DNA of 33,915 nucleotides, taken from Smithella sp. Its GTDB lineage: Bacteria; Desulfobacterota; Syntrophia; Syntrophales; Smithellaceae. Below are positions 1 through 7,229 of the stretch, piece by piece. Location: assembly GCA_012510495.1 (NCBI GenBank), contig JAAZHX010000157.1, positions 1-33,915 on the forward strand, read 5' to 3'. The notes beneath the pieces were generated by a model that was not told where the DNA came from, made no database searches, and saw nothing but the letters and a program-made list of their open reading frames with translations. Within the stretch, counting starts at the first letter, position 1, and each line of letters starts with the position of its first letter. The translations under genes were made by a program, and so were the position numbers.

Positions 1-416
1 AGCGGCGCAATCACAATGCATTGATCTTTCACGATCTCCGGATGCTCCTGCAGGTACTGCGCTAGTTTCAGCATCAGATACACCGTCGGCCGCTCGTCGC
101 CGTGAACACCGCCCAGAAATAAGATGCAATTTCCCGCTCCGGCGCCGAAACGCGCAAAAATGAGCGGGCGGCGGTGGCGCGTGGTCCGGTGGTGCTCCCA
201 GGCTACTCCGGCGGCCGAAACATCCGTCCACCCGCAGCGCGCGTTGAGGTTGTCCAGAGCCTGAAGAAACGGCCGCATCTCTCCGGCGGAAGAATCGGCT
301 GCCCGCACAGCATCCGCGCAGGCCGGCGCAAGGAAGAAACAAAGACAAAAAATCCCGGCTGTTTTCAGGGGTGATCCGGTGACCCGGAGAAAAAGATGAC
401 AGACGGCGGCAAACAA
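1..416 (-). CDS. M14-family zinc carboxypeptidase-like protein, exported, 3' part missing
   Basis: The minus-strand reading frame that leaves the window at base 1 contains LFLGGVHGDERPTVYLM near residue 95-112. GxHGDE is the first zinc-binding motif (His and Glu) of M14 peptidases of the MpaA/succinylglutamate desuccinylase type, which trim peptide side chains or cell-wall peptides. A hydrophobic stretch (GIFCLCFFLAPACA) near the N-terminus looks like a signal peptide, so a periplasmic enzyme is likely. The rest of the catalytic domain lies outside the window. The start is uncertain: I see no ATG or GTG in frame, and TTG at 416 is the only usual start codon between gltX and the signal peptide. 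It lies about 20 bases after the gltX stop and probably belongs to the same transcript. The family call is fairly sure; the exact substrate is not. Confidence 0.62.
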   Translation of the reverse strand, partial: MFAAVCHLFLRVTGSPLKTAGIFCLCFFLAPACADAVRAADSSAGEMRPFLQALDNLNARCGWTDVSAAGVAWEHHRTTRHRRPLIFARFGAGAGNCILFLGGVHGDERPTVYLMLKLAQYLQEHPEIVKDQCIVIAP

Positions 417-438
417 ACGAATTTTCGAACCCGTCCTT

Positions 439-1890
439 TCAGAAATTCAAAATTTTCTCCACCTGCGCAAACCTTCTGCGGGCGGAGTCCAGGCCCAGAA
501 CAACAAAAATCCGGTCGAGTTCCGGTCCTTTCAATTGGCCGGTCAGCGCCGCCCGGACAGGCATGAACAAATCTTTCCCCCTGGCGCCGGAAGTTTCCTT
601 TGCGTGCCGGATCGCGGCGGCGTAAATGTCCCCGGGGTCGCCCTGCGCCCGCTTCAAATAGTCGCCAAAAACCCCGACCACCTCGCGGGCGCCGGGCGCT
701 GTCAGCAGCATGTGGGCCTCCTCCGACAGGGCATAGCGCTCATCGAAAAACAAAGCGATGCGGTCCCCGACCTCGGCGAGCGTCGTCAATTCACCTTTTA
801 CGATTTCCAGAACGTTTTTCAGCCAGACGGCATCGAGCGTTTCCGGTCGGTAGCCGGATGCCCGTAAAAAAGGCTCCAGCCGCCGGAACAGATCGTTCGT
901 TGAAGCATTGCGGATGTAGGCGGCGTTCAGCCAGCGGAGCTTGTCTTCATCGAAGATCGCGCCGCTTTTGGACGCTCTTGACAACGAAAACGCCCCGATC
1001 ATTTCGTCGCGGGAGAGAATTTCCCTGCCCCCGGCAAAAGAGCTTCCCAGAAGTCCCAGATAATTGATCAGCGCTTCGGGAAGAAACCCCTGTTTGCGGA
1101 ATTCGCCCACGGACACGGAACCGTGGCGCTTGCCGAGTTTGGCGTGGTCTCTTCCCAGAATCAGACAGTGGTGGGCAAACGCAGGCTCTTCAAAACCAAA
1201 AGCCCGGTACAGCATAATCTGCAAGGCGGTGTTGGACAGATGGTCTTCGCCGCGGATGACATGCGAAACGGCCATCAGGTGATCGTCGATGACCACGGCA
1301 AAGTTGTAGGCGGGCATTCCGTTGGACCGCACGATAATAAAATCGCCCATCGCCTCGCCTTCAAACCGCATCGGCCCCCGGATCAGGTCATGAAATTCTA
1401 TCGTCGTCTGTGGAACCTTGAAACGGTAGGAAGGTTTCCGGCCGGACGCGGCCAGCGCCTCTCGTTCTTTCCCGCCGAGATTGCGGCATTTCCCCAGATA
1501 GCGCGGCATGCGTTTGGCGAGAATCAATGTCCGGCGTTCCTCTTCCAGTTCCTCCTCCGTACAATAGCAGGGGTACACCAGATCCGCGTCCATCAGTTTT
1601 TTCAGATGTTCCGCATAGAGGGCCAGCCTTTCACTCTGCCGGTAGGGGCCATAGCCGCCGCCGATGTCCGGTCCTTCATCCCAGGCAAGCCCCAGCCATT
1701 TCAAATCCTCCAGCAGACTGGTCTGGTAAGCCGAATCGCTGCGGGACTCATCCGTGTCTTCAATCCGCAAAATGAAGCAACCGCCTTCGTGCCGGGCGAA
1801 CATCCAGTTGAATAACGCGGTACGCGCATTGCCCACATGCAGTTCTCCGGAGGGAGACGGCGCAAAACGGACTCTGGCATTATTCCCCAT
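439..1890 (-). CDS. gltX: Glutamate--tRNA ligase
   Basis: This 483-residue class I synthetase charges tRNA-Glu with glutamate in the cytoplasm, and its length is normal for the family. The N-terminus VRFAPSPSGELHVGNARTAL carries the HIGH-type signature as HVGN, followed by FILRIEDTD. The second signature reads DHAKLGKRHG where KLSKRHG is usual, so a glycine replaces the serine of the loop. A CYC...C cluster (YPCYCTEEEL and KCRNL) is the position where many bacterial GluRS bind zinc. I chose ATG at 1890 because an AAAGGATTACGG ribosome site precedes it and the conserved domain begins straight after it; the frame is open for 17 more codons upstream. The gene overlaps the end of ispDF by 11 bases, which suggests translational coupling. 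Confidence 0.95.
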   Translation of the reverse strand: MGNNARVRFAPSPSGELHVGNARTALFNWMFARHEGGCFILRIEDTDESRSDSAYQTSLLEDLKWLGLAWDEGPDIGGGYGPYRQSERLALYAEHLKKLMDADLVYPCYCTEEELEEERRTLILAKRMPRYLGKCRNLGGKEREALAASGRKPSYRFKVPQTTIEFHDLIRGPMRFEGEAMGDFIIVRSNGMPAYNFAVVIDDHLMAVSHVIRGEDHLSNTALQIMLYRAFGFEEPAFAHHCLILGRDHAKLGKRHGSVSVGEFRKQGFLPEALINYLGLLGSSFAGGREILSRDEMIGAFSLSRASKSGAIFDEDKLRWLNAAYIRNASTNDLFRRLEPFLRASGYRPETLDAVWLKNVLEIVKGELTTLAEVGDRIALFFDERYALSEEAHMLLTAPGAREVVGVFGDYLKRAQGDPGDIYAAAIRHAKETSGARGKDLFMPVRAALTGQLKGPELDRIFVVLGLDSARRRFAQVEKILNF

Positions 1891-3070
1891 CCGTAATCCT
1901 TTCCACGCCGCAGGCCGTCGCCCATACGGCGATTCCCTCACCGCGACCCGTAAACCCCATCCCCTCGTTGGTCTTGGCTTTGATGTTCACGGCCGTTTCC
2001 GGAATCTCGAGCACCCGGGCAATGTTGGCCGCCATGGCCTGCGCGTAAGGCGCCAGCCGGGGCTTCTCCAGCAAAACCGTAGCGTCAATGTTCATAATGT
2101 TCATGCCTCTGGATCCAACGATCCTTCCAACCCGCTCCAGGAGGACCAGGCTGGAAATGTTTTTAAACGCGGGATCGTTATCCGGAAAATGCCGGCCGAT
2201 GTCCCCCGCTCCGGCCATGCCCAAAAGCGCGTCGCAGACGGCGTGCAGGAGCGCGTCGGCATCGGAATGCCCCGCGAGTCCCAGGTCGAAGGGGATTTCC
2301 ACGCCGCCCAGCACCAGTCTCCGGTCCTTCTCGAAGCGATGGCTGTCGTAACCCAATCCGCTGCGGTGGCAAACCCGCCCGCCTCTTGCGACTGTCAGCA
2401 AAGCTTCCGCCATTTTTATATCTTCCGGTGTTGTGATTTTCATGTTTTCATCCGATCCCGCGATCATTTGGACTTTTGCGCCGATTCTTTCCACCAGCGA
2501 TGCGTCATCGGTTCCATAATAATGATCTTTTTCGGCCGCCCGATGCGCGGCAAGCAAGAGCTCGTAGGAAAACGCCTGGGGCGTCTGCGTTTGCCATAAA
2601 TTACCGCGGGGAAGCGTTCTTTTGACAACACCGTCTTCGATCGTTTCCTTGATAGTGTCTTTCGCCAAAACACCCAGGGACGCGGCGCCGCATCCGGCGG
2701 CCGCGGCCAGAACCCGAATAATCATGTCTTCGGTGACAAAAGGCCGTACGGCATCATGAACCATGACGATGTCGCAGGCCGCCGCGACAGCCCGCAGGCC
2801 GCAGGCGACGGAATCCTGGCGCTGTCCGCCTCCGGCAACAACGGCGGCCACTTTGGTCAGGCCGTATTTCTCCACCACCTGTTTCCGGACGGACGCGACA
2901 TCATCGCCCGGCACGACCACAATGATGTCGGAAATCGCTTCCGCTTTCTGAAACACGCGAAGTGTGCGCACCAGCACCGGCAGAGCATGGAGCAAAAGAT
3001 ACTGCTTGGCAACTGAAGCTCCCACCCTTTTACCCGAGCCGCCGGCGGGGATAATAGCAACCGTTTTCAT
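1880..3070 (-). CDS. ispDF: Bifunctional IspD/IspF isoprenoid enzyme
   Basis: The 396-residue protein fuses two enzymes of the non-mevalonate (MEP) isoprenoid pathway. Residues 1 to about 225 are IspD (CTP-dependent cytidylyltransferase): VAIIPAGGSGKRVG near the start is the nucleotide loop, VHDAVRPFV and TPQAF follow, and TDDASLVE and ENMKITTPED close the domain. Residues from about 235 are IspF (cyclodiphosphate synthase): LGYDSHRF and AGHSDADALLHAVCDALLG supply the metal-binding Asp and His residues, and NEGMGFTGRGEGI is the conserved C-terminal stretch. Fused IspDF occurs in several proteobacterial groups. The frame is open for 28 codons upstream of ATG 3070, but those residues are basic and unconserved and would cross a terminator hairpin, so I use 3070. 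The ribosome site there is weak. Confidence 0.95.
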   Translation of the reverse strand: MKTVAIIPAGGSGKRVGASVAKQYLLLHALPVLVRTLRVFQKAEAISDIIVVVPGDDVASVRKQVVEKYGLTKVAAVVAGGGQRQDSVACGLRAVAAACDIVMVHDAVRPFVTEDMIIRVLAAAAGCGAASLGVLAKDTIKETIEDGVVKRTLPRGNLWQTQTPQAFSYELLLAAHRAAEKDHYYGTDDASLVERIGAKVQMIAGSDENMKITTPEDIKMAEALLTVARGGRVCHRSGLGYDSHRFEKDRRLVLGGVEIPFDLGLAGHSDADALLHAVCDALLGMAGAGDIGRHFPDNDPAFKNISSLVLLERVGRIVGSRGMNIMNIDATVLLEKPRLAPYAQAMAANIARVLEIPETAVNIKAKTNEGMGFTGRGEGIAVWATACGVERITDGE

Positions 3071-3080
3071 AGCCAATCTC

Positions 3081-3119
3081 AAAAAAATACGGGCCCGAAA
3101 AGCCATTTTCCGGGCCCGT
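3081..3119 (-). terminator. Rho-independent terminator after the PIN/TRAM gene
   Basis: Read on the minus strand, the arms ACGGGCCCG (3119-3111) and CGGGCCCGT (3097-3089) pair around a 13-base loop and are followed directly by a run of T (A on the plus strand, 3081-3087). It lies 45 bases beyond the stop of the PIN/TRAM gene and only about 10 bases before the ispDF start codon. Confidence 0.8.
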
Positions 3120-3163
3120 TCATAATGTTTTTCTTCCCGGCCAAAAAGAAGCAAGCAACATGT

Positions 3164-4183
3164 CTATTCATTACCGCTTTTCTTATCGGCGGCTTCCTTC
3201 GGTTCCGTAAAAATCATCCGGCCGGCCGTTGTCTGCAGCACACTGGTGACGACCACATCGACGGTCATGTTGATCATCTTTTGCGCGCTGTCCACGATAA
3301 TCATGGTTCCATCGTCAAGATAACCGACGCCCTGCCCCGGTTCCTTGCCTTCCCGGATAATCTTCACCGTCATCGGCTCGCCGGGTAAAACCACCGGTTT
3401 CATGGCATTGGCCAGTTCGTTGACGTTGAGAACGCGCACACCCTGCAGTTCAGCAACTTTGTTCAGGTTATAATCGTTGGTCAGGAGCTTGGCGTTTAGT
3501 TTCTGGGCCAGCGCGACGAGCTTCCCGTCCACACCTTTTATCTTGGGAAAATCCTGCTCGACAATTTCAATGTTGATGGACGTGCTCTTTTGCATGCGGT
3601 TTAAAACATCCAGTCCGCGCCGACCCCTTGAGCGTTTCATGGAATCCGAAGAATCAGCGATGAACTGGAGCTCATTGAGGACAAAACGCGGAACGATCAG
3701 TTCTCCATCCATAAAACCCGTATCACAGATGTCCGCGATTCTTCCGTCAATGATCACGCTGGTGTCCAGCAGGCGATGATCCATCAGTTTCCGGGAATCG
3801 GGGGTGTGGAAATTGACTTCCTCCGCCTTTTTCGAGCCGATCACAAGCCCCAGATAACCCAGAATGCCGATCAGGAGCAGATAGATCCAGGGGACAACCT
3901 GCTGATTCTGCGGTATCCGGATGACCATATTCAAGCCAACACCGATGATCAGAGCGACCAAGAGGCCGACAATCATGCCGACCACGCCGCCCGTAATGAT
4001 TCTCACGGATTGCTTGCGGATATCACGTTCGACCCGAATGACCAGCAGCGCAACGACCAAGCCTATAATTAAGCCGAAAATCGCCTGAAAAACAGCATAA
4101 GAATCGGCGGCCAGAGTATAGTAGGCGATAAAATAACCACTTACCGAGCAAATTAAAACCAGTAAAGCTCTTACGATCAATCG
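3164..4183 (-). CDS. PIN/TRAM-domain integral membrane protein (YacL-like)
   Basis: The protein has about 339 residues. Residues 1-110 hold four hydrophobic segments (for example [20 protein letters not shown] and [19 protein letters not shown]). Next comes a PIN ribonuclease-like domain ([16 protein letters not shown], with Asp residues of the acidic site, then [10 protein letters not shown] and LLTNDYNL), and a C-terminal TRAM domain of about 60 residues ([16 protein letters not shown]). This matches the YacL family, thought to act on RNA at the membrane; the role is not well established. The ORF can begin at GTG 4189, but that GTG lies inside a near-perfect AGGGAGGTGA ribosome site. TTG at 4183 is eight bases beyond GGAGG and is the better placed start. 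A terminator follows the gene, so it is largely a separate unit from ispDF. Confidence 0.88.
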   Translation of the reverse strand, partial: RLIVRALLVLICSVSGYFIAYYTLAADSYAVFQAIFGLIIGLVVALLVIRVERDIRKQSVRIITGGVVGMIVGLLVALIIGVGLNMVIRIPQNQQVVPWIYLLLIGILGYLGLVIGSKKAEEVNFHTPDSRKLMDHRLLDTSVIIDGRIADICDTGFMDGELIVPRFVLNELQFIADSSDSMKRSRGRRGLDVLNRMQKSTSINIEIVEQDFPKIKGVDGKLVALAQKLNAKLLTNDYNLNKVAELQGVRVLNVNELANAMKPVVLPGEPMTVKIIREGKEPGQGVGYLDDGTMIIVDSAQKMINMTVDVVVTSVLQTTAGRMIFTEPKEAADKKSGNE

Positions 4184-4235
4184 TTTCACCTCCCTTCGAA
4201 AAAATAATAATGATGTAATTTTTATGAATCAGGAA

Positions 4236-4391
4236 TGATGAACTCGTAAAAAGCACTTATTCCCGTCGCTCCCGCGAATCCTGCCCTGGAGAAGTCGGGG
4301 GGGCGGGAGTCCGTACCCCTTATAAATAACTGGATTCCCGTCCGCGAGGGAATGACCGCCGGGGAGTAAGATAAACTTTTACGTGTTCATC
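4236..4391. repeat. Interspersed MITE-like repeat, copy 1
   Basis: The ends are inverted copies of each other: TGATGAACTCGTAAAAAG on the left, and on the right a segment whose complement reads GATGAACACGTAAAAGT. Between them lie inner arms rich in CCCGCGAA and GGATTCCCG with an 'ATAACTGGATTCCCG' centre. Related copies lie at 30692-30855 and 33469-33603. This copy fills most of the 303-base gap between carD and the PIN/TRAM gene; no gene is visible in the gap. It has no coding capacity and no transposase. Confidence 0.8.
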
Positions 4392-4486
4392 GGAATAAAA
4401 ATCGAGGAGTCTCACACGATCAGAAAAAGAGAATTTGTTCTTCTTGAATTTTCAAAGAGCGCAAAATCAGACCCGATACCCGTTTG

Positions 4487-4972
4487 CTATTGCACGGTGA
4501 AAATACTTTGCAAATCACGTTCAACTTTGGCTTCCTGCGCGTTCGTGGCGACGGAAATCTCCTTCACGAGCAGATTTTTCGCGGTGTCCATCATCTTCCG
4601 CTCGCCGAAAGAAAGGTTTTTGTCGCTTTTCAAGATGAACAAATCCCTCAAAACACTGGCAATCTCAAAAACAGACCCGGTTTTAATCTTCTCCAGATAC
4701 TCCCGGTAGCGTTTGTTCCAGGTTTGCTTGTCTATGGTGACATCCTTGTTACGCAGAATTTCATAGACCTTGGGTATTTCCTTCTCCAGAATGACTTCCC
4801 GAAGCCCCACAGCCTTGGCAGAATTGGTTGGAATCATGATTTTCATACCGTTGCCCATGATCTTCATGACATAAAAAGGCTGCTTCTTTCCCATCACTTC
4901 TCTGCTTTCAATAGCCTCAATGACACCGACTCCCTGGGCGGGGTACACAGCCAAATCACCTACTTTAAACAT
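4487..4972 (-). CDS. carD: CarD/CdnL-family transcription regulator
   Basis: The 161-residue protein begins MFKVGDLAVYPAQGVGVIE, the typical opening of the CarD N-terminal (Tudor-like, RNA-polymerase-interacting) domain. The all-helical C-terminal domain (TWNKRYREYLEKIKTG, LSFGERKMMDTAKNLL) is the DNA-contacting part in CdnL. These factors bind the polymerase beta subunit and stabilise open promoter complexes, especially at rRNA promoters. ATG 4972 follows an AAAGGCAGGT ribosome site. A sigma70-like promoter lies just upstream (5003-5031), so the gene is probably transcribed alone. The repeat element at 4236-4391 lies just downstream of its stop. Confidence 0.93.
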   Translation of the reverse strand: MFKVGDLAVYPAQGVGVIEAIESREVMGKKQPFYVMKIMGNGMKIMIPTNSAKAVGLREVILEKEIPKVYEILRNKDVTIDKQTWNKRYREYLEKIKTGSVFEIASVLRDLFILKSDKNLSFGERKMMDTAKNLLVKEISVATNAQEAKVERDLQSIFTVQ

Positions 4973-5002
4973 TGGATACCTGCCTTTCTATATGAGGGAT
5001 GA

Positions 5003-5031
5003 ATCCTACCACTTCTGCTTGATTTAGTCAA
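5003..5031 (-). promoter_or_regulatory. Predicted sigma70 promoter of carD
   Basis: On the minus strand TTGACT (5031-5026) is followed after 17 bases by TAGGAT (5008-5003), about 30 bases before the carD start codon. Five of six -35 bases and four of six -10 bases match the consensus. Confidence 0.55.
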
Positions 5032-5092
5032 TGATGAATATAATTTACTGAAATAATTAAGAAATGTTGTTACGGGTTGGGAAGATGGCCGC

Positions 5093-6022
5093 TTACGGCA
5101 AATAAAACAGGGGATTTCGGGCTTTGCCCTTGAAACGGATTTCAAAATGCAGATACGTTTCTCCCGCCTCATCGGTTCTCCCTGCGTATCCAATGATCTG
5201 GCCCTTGCCGACATCTTGGTCCGCCCGGACAGATCTTTTGCCCAGATGGGTGTAAACGGTTGCGAAGTCATTGGCATGCCGGATGATCACGGTTTCGCTA
5301 AAACCTTTTAAATTTGCTGAAAAAATAACAGTCCCGCCTGCTGCCGCTTTCACGCCTGTTCCCTCGGGGCAAACAATTTTAATCCAGTTGTGATATGTTT
5401 TGTTGGGTTGAATTCCGAAGCGGGTTTTCACGTCTCCGCGGACCGGCCACGCGAAACGGCCCTTTTCCATCACCACTTTCTCTTCAGAAACCGGCGCTTT
5501 TCCTCCGCCGGCCGCCGCGGTTTTATCTGATTTCGGCGCAGGCGAAACCGGCCCTGAATCCGTTCGGAACGGTTTGGCAGGCGCTGGAGAATCCTTCCCC
5601 TGTAACGACGACGCCGGGGAAGGCGGTGAAGCCTTTTCCCCGGCGGAAGGCTTGGCATCCTTTGTCTTTTTTCCCCTGTCTGTGTCCGCAGCGGCTCTCT
5701 CTGCGGACACCATGACGTCTTCAATCACCTGATCGGCATGGGGAATAAATATGACGGCGCTCTCCCGGATGATGGCCACATCCTCGATATTATTGATTTC
5801 AGCAAGATCCTGCAAACTGATTGAATAAGCGCGGGAAATGCTGTAGAGGGTTTCTCCTTTTTTGACAATGTGATAAACGCCGCTGGCCTGACTTTTCTGC
5901 GCCAGAGAGTTCGCACAGCCTGCCGGCAAGAAAAGCGCCGTGATGGACAAAAAAAGGCACACTATGAAATATCTGCCTCTGAAAACGGCAAGAAAAAGAC
6001 TAACGCCGGCAACCCGGGTCAT
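5093..6022 (-). CDS. nlpD: NlpD-like LysM/degenerate LytM lipoprotein
   Basis: The 309-residue protein has a signal peptide ending in a lipobox (FLPAGC, Cys near residue 36), a LysM peptidoglycan-binding domain (YHIVKKGETLYSISRAYSIS, about residues 50-93), a Pro/Ala/Lys-rich linker, and a C-terminal M23/LytM domain (from FAWPVRGDVKTRFG). Two active-site positions are altered: HxxxD reads HNWIK, so a zinc-ligand Asp is Lys, and HxH reads YLH. E. coli NlpD and EnvC are also inactive and work by activating cell-wall amidases during division. The C-terminus LHFEIRFKGKARNPLFYLP closely follows E. coli NlpD as I remember it. pcm lies directly upstream, as in the E. coli surE-pcm-nlpD locus. ATG 6022 overlaps the pcm stop as ATGA; a GTG three codons earlier is less likely. 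Confidence 0.88.
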   Translation of the reverse strand: MTRVAGVSLFLAVFRGRYFIVCLFLSITALFLPAGCANSLAQKSQASGVYHIVKKGETLYSISRAYSISLQDLAEINNIEDVAIIRESAVIFIPHADQVIEDVMVSAERAAADTDRGKKTKDAKPSAGEKASPPSPASSLQGKDSPAPAKPFRTDSGPVSPAPKSDKTAAAGGGKAPVSEEKVVMEKGRFAWPVRGDVKTRFGIQPNKTYHNWIKIVCPEGTGVKAAAGGTVIFSANLKGFSETVIIRHANDFATVYTHLGKRSVRADQDVGKGQIIGYAGRTDEAGETYLHFEIRFKGKARNPLFYLP

Positions 6023-6672
6023 TCTTTCCACCCGCTTTCTCCGATCAGGCTGACGAAACGGCAGCCGCCCAGATCTTCTTTTTTCAGTTCAGACGGGTTT
6101 TCAGCAGACCGGGTCAGTTTATAAAGCGTCTGCACGCCCCGGCCGCCCACCGGCACAACCATCCTGCCGCCGGCAGAAAGCTGCGCGACCAGATGCTGTG
6201 GAAACTGCGGGGCGGCGGCAGTCGTAATGATCGCGTCGAAAGGCGCTTCCTCTTTCCATCCGTAGGATCCGTCGCCGACGCGAATCGCGACGTTGTAGCA
6301 ATTCAGCCTGTCCAGAATTTTGCGGGCGCGCGAAGCCAGCGCCGCCACGCGTTCAATGGAAAAGACCCGGTCGGCCAGTTTTGCCAGAACGGCCGTCTGA
6401 TATCCCGACCCCGTGCCGATTTCCAAAACCCGCTCCATTCCTTTCAGCTCCAGAGCCTGTGTCATCAGGGCGACAATGTAGGGCTGGGAAATCGTCTGCC
6501 TCTCTCCGATGGGCAGCGGATTGTCGCAGTAGGCCTGGCCAATCAACCCTTCATCCACAAAAAGGTGGCGCGGAACCGTCTCCATCACCTTCAAAACACG
6601 GTCGTCATGAATGGAACGGCCGCGAATCTGTGTTTCCACCATCCGTATGCGTTGCTTTTTGTACCTGTCCAT
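6019..6672 (-). CDS. pcm: Protein-L-isoaspartate O-methyltransferase
   Basis: The enzyme has 217 residues and transfers a methyl group from S-adenosylmethionine to isoaspartyl residues in damaged proteins, starting their repair. Signatures in order are RHLFVDEGLIGQAYCDNPLP and GERQTISQPYIVALMTQAL (substrate side), then VLEIGTGSGYQTAVLAKLA (SAM motif I), VFSIERV, and FDAIITTAAAPQFP. Length and order match the family. The ORF begins at TTG 6675, but ATG 6672 is the natural start: it shares its A with the TGA stop of the preceding gene (TGATG). The downstream overlap with nlpD is ATGA, so the three genes are almost certainly co-translated. Confidence 0.95.
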   Translation of the reverse strand: MDRYKKQRIRMVETQIRGRSIHDDRVLKVMETVPRHLFVDEGLIGQAYCDNPLPIGERQTISQPYIVALMTQALELKGMERVLEIGTGSGYQTAVLAKLADRVFSIERVAALASRARKILDRLNCYNVAIRVGDGSYGWKEEAPFDAIITTAAAPQFPQHLVAQLSAGGRMVVPVGGRGVQTLYKLTRSAENPSELKKEDLGGCRFVSLIGESGWKE

Positions 6673-7067
6673 CAAACCGCCTGCATCTTTTTCTTTTTGG
6701 GGGGAATCCGGTAAATTTTCTGAACCGTTTCGTGCCTGCGCAGCCCGAGGGCTTCACGGGTCACAATCAAATAATAATACTGCGTTTCAGCCTTTTGGCA
6801 AACTATGTTGAATTGATCAATTATTCCATTGATTTCTTCAAGGACCGACCGCTGTTCCCGCGGAAGCGCGCCGTCAGGAGAGCCGGTTTGCTGCGATTGC
6901 CAGCGGCGTATTATTTCTCCGAACTGACGGTCCAGCCGGTCTAATTTCGCCAGCGCGTCTTCTACGGCAAAACCCGCCCTCGCCAGAGTCGCCGCCCTCT
7001 CCCGCAGCAGTTCTTCACACAAACTTTCCTGCTGTTTTTCTCTGTTTCTGAACATTGCCAGCGCCAT
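6672..7067 (-). CDS. Small charged protein of unknown function, first gene of the pcm-nlpD operon
   Basis: I do not recognise this protein of about 131 residues. It is highly charged and probably helical and coiled (EKQQESLCEELLRERAATLA, DRLDRQFGEIIRRWQSQ), contains QYYYLIVTREALGL, and ends in a basic tail (IPPKKKKMQAV). It has no signal peptide or membrane segment. The ORF is open back to GTG 7139; I prefer ATG 7067, which has GAAGAAGG just before it. Its stop overlaps the pcm start by one base, so it is tightly coupled to pcm and nlpD and holds the place that surE has in many genomes. It does not resemble SurE. A weak TTGAAA-17-TAGAGG promoter-like pair lies upstream on this strand. Confidence 0.7.
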   Translation of the reverse strand: MALAMFRNREKQQESLCEELLRERAATLARAGFAVEDALAKLDRLDRQFGEIIRRWQSQQTGSPDGALPREQRSVLEEINGIIDQFNIVCQKAETQYYYLIVTREALGLRRHETVQKIYRIPPKKKKMQAV

Positions 7068-7229
7068 AAACCTTCTTCCCGATTCCTGAAGGCCTCTATC
7101 ATTCAAGCGCTTAATTTTCAAGCTAAAAACACTTGTCACCGGCGGGAAGGAATTTTTCTTCTTTACAGTTCCGTATTATTTCGTTACATAGACGCCCCAA
7201 TAAATACTGACGACAAACTGGTGCCTGCC

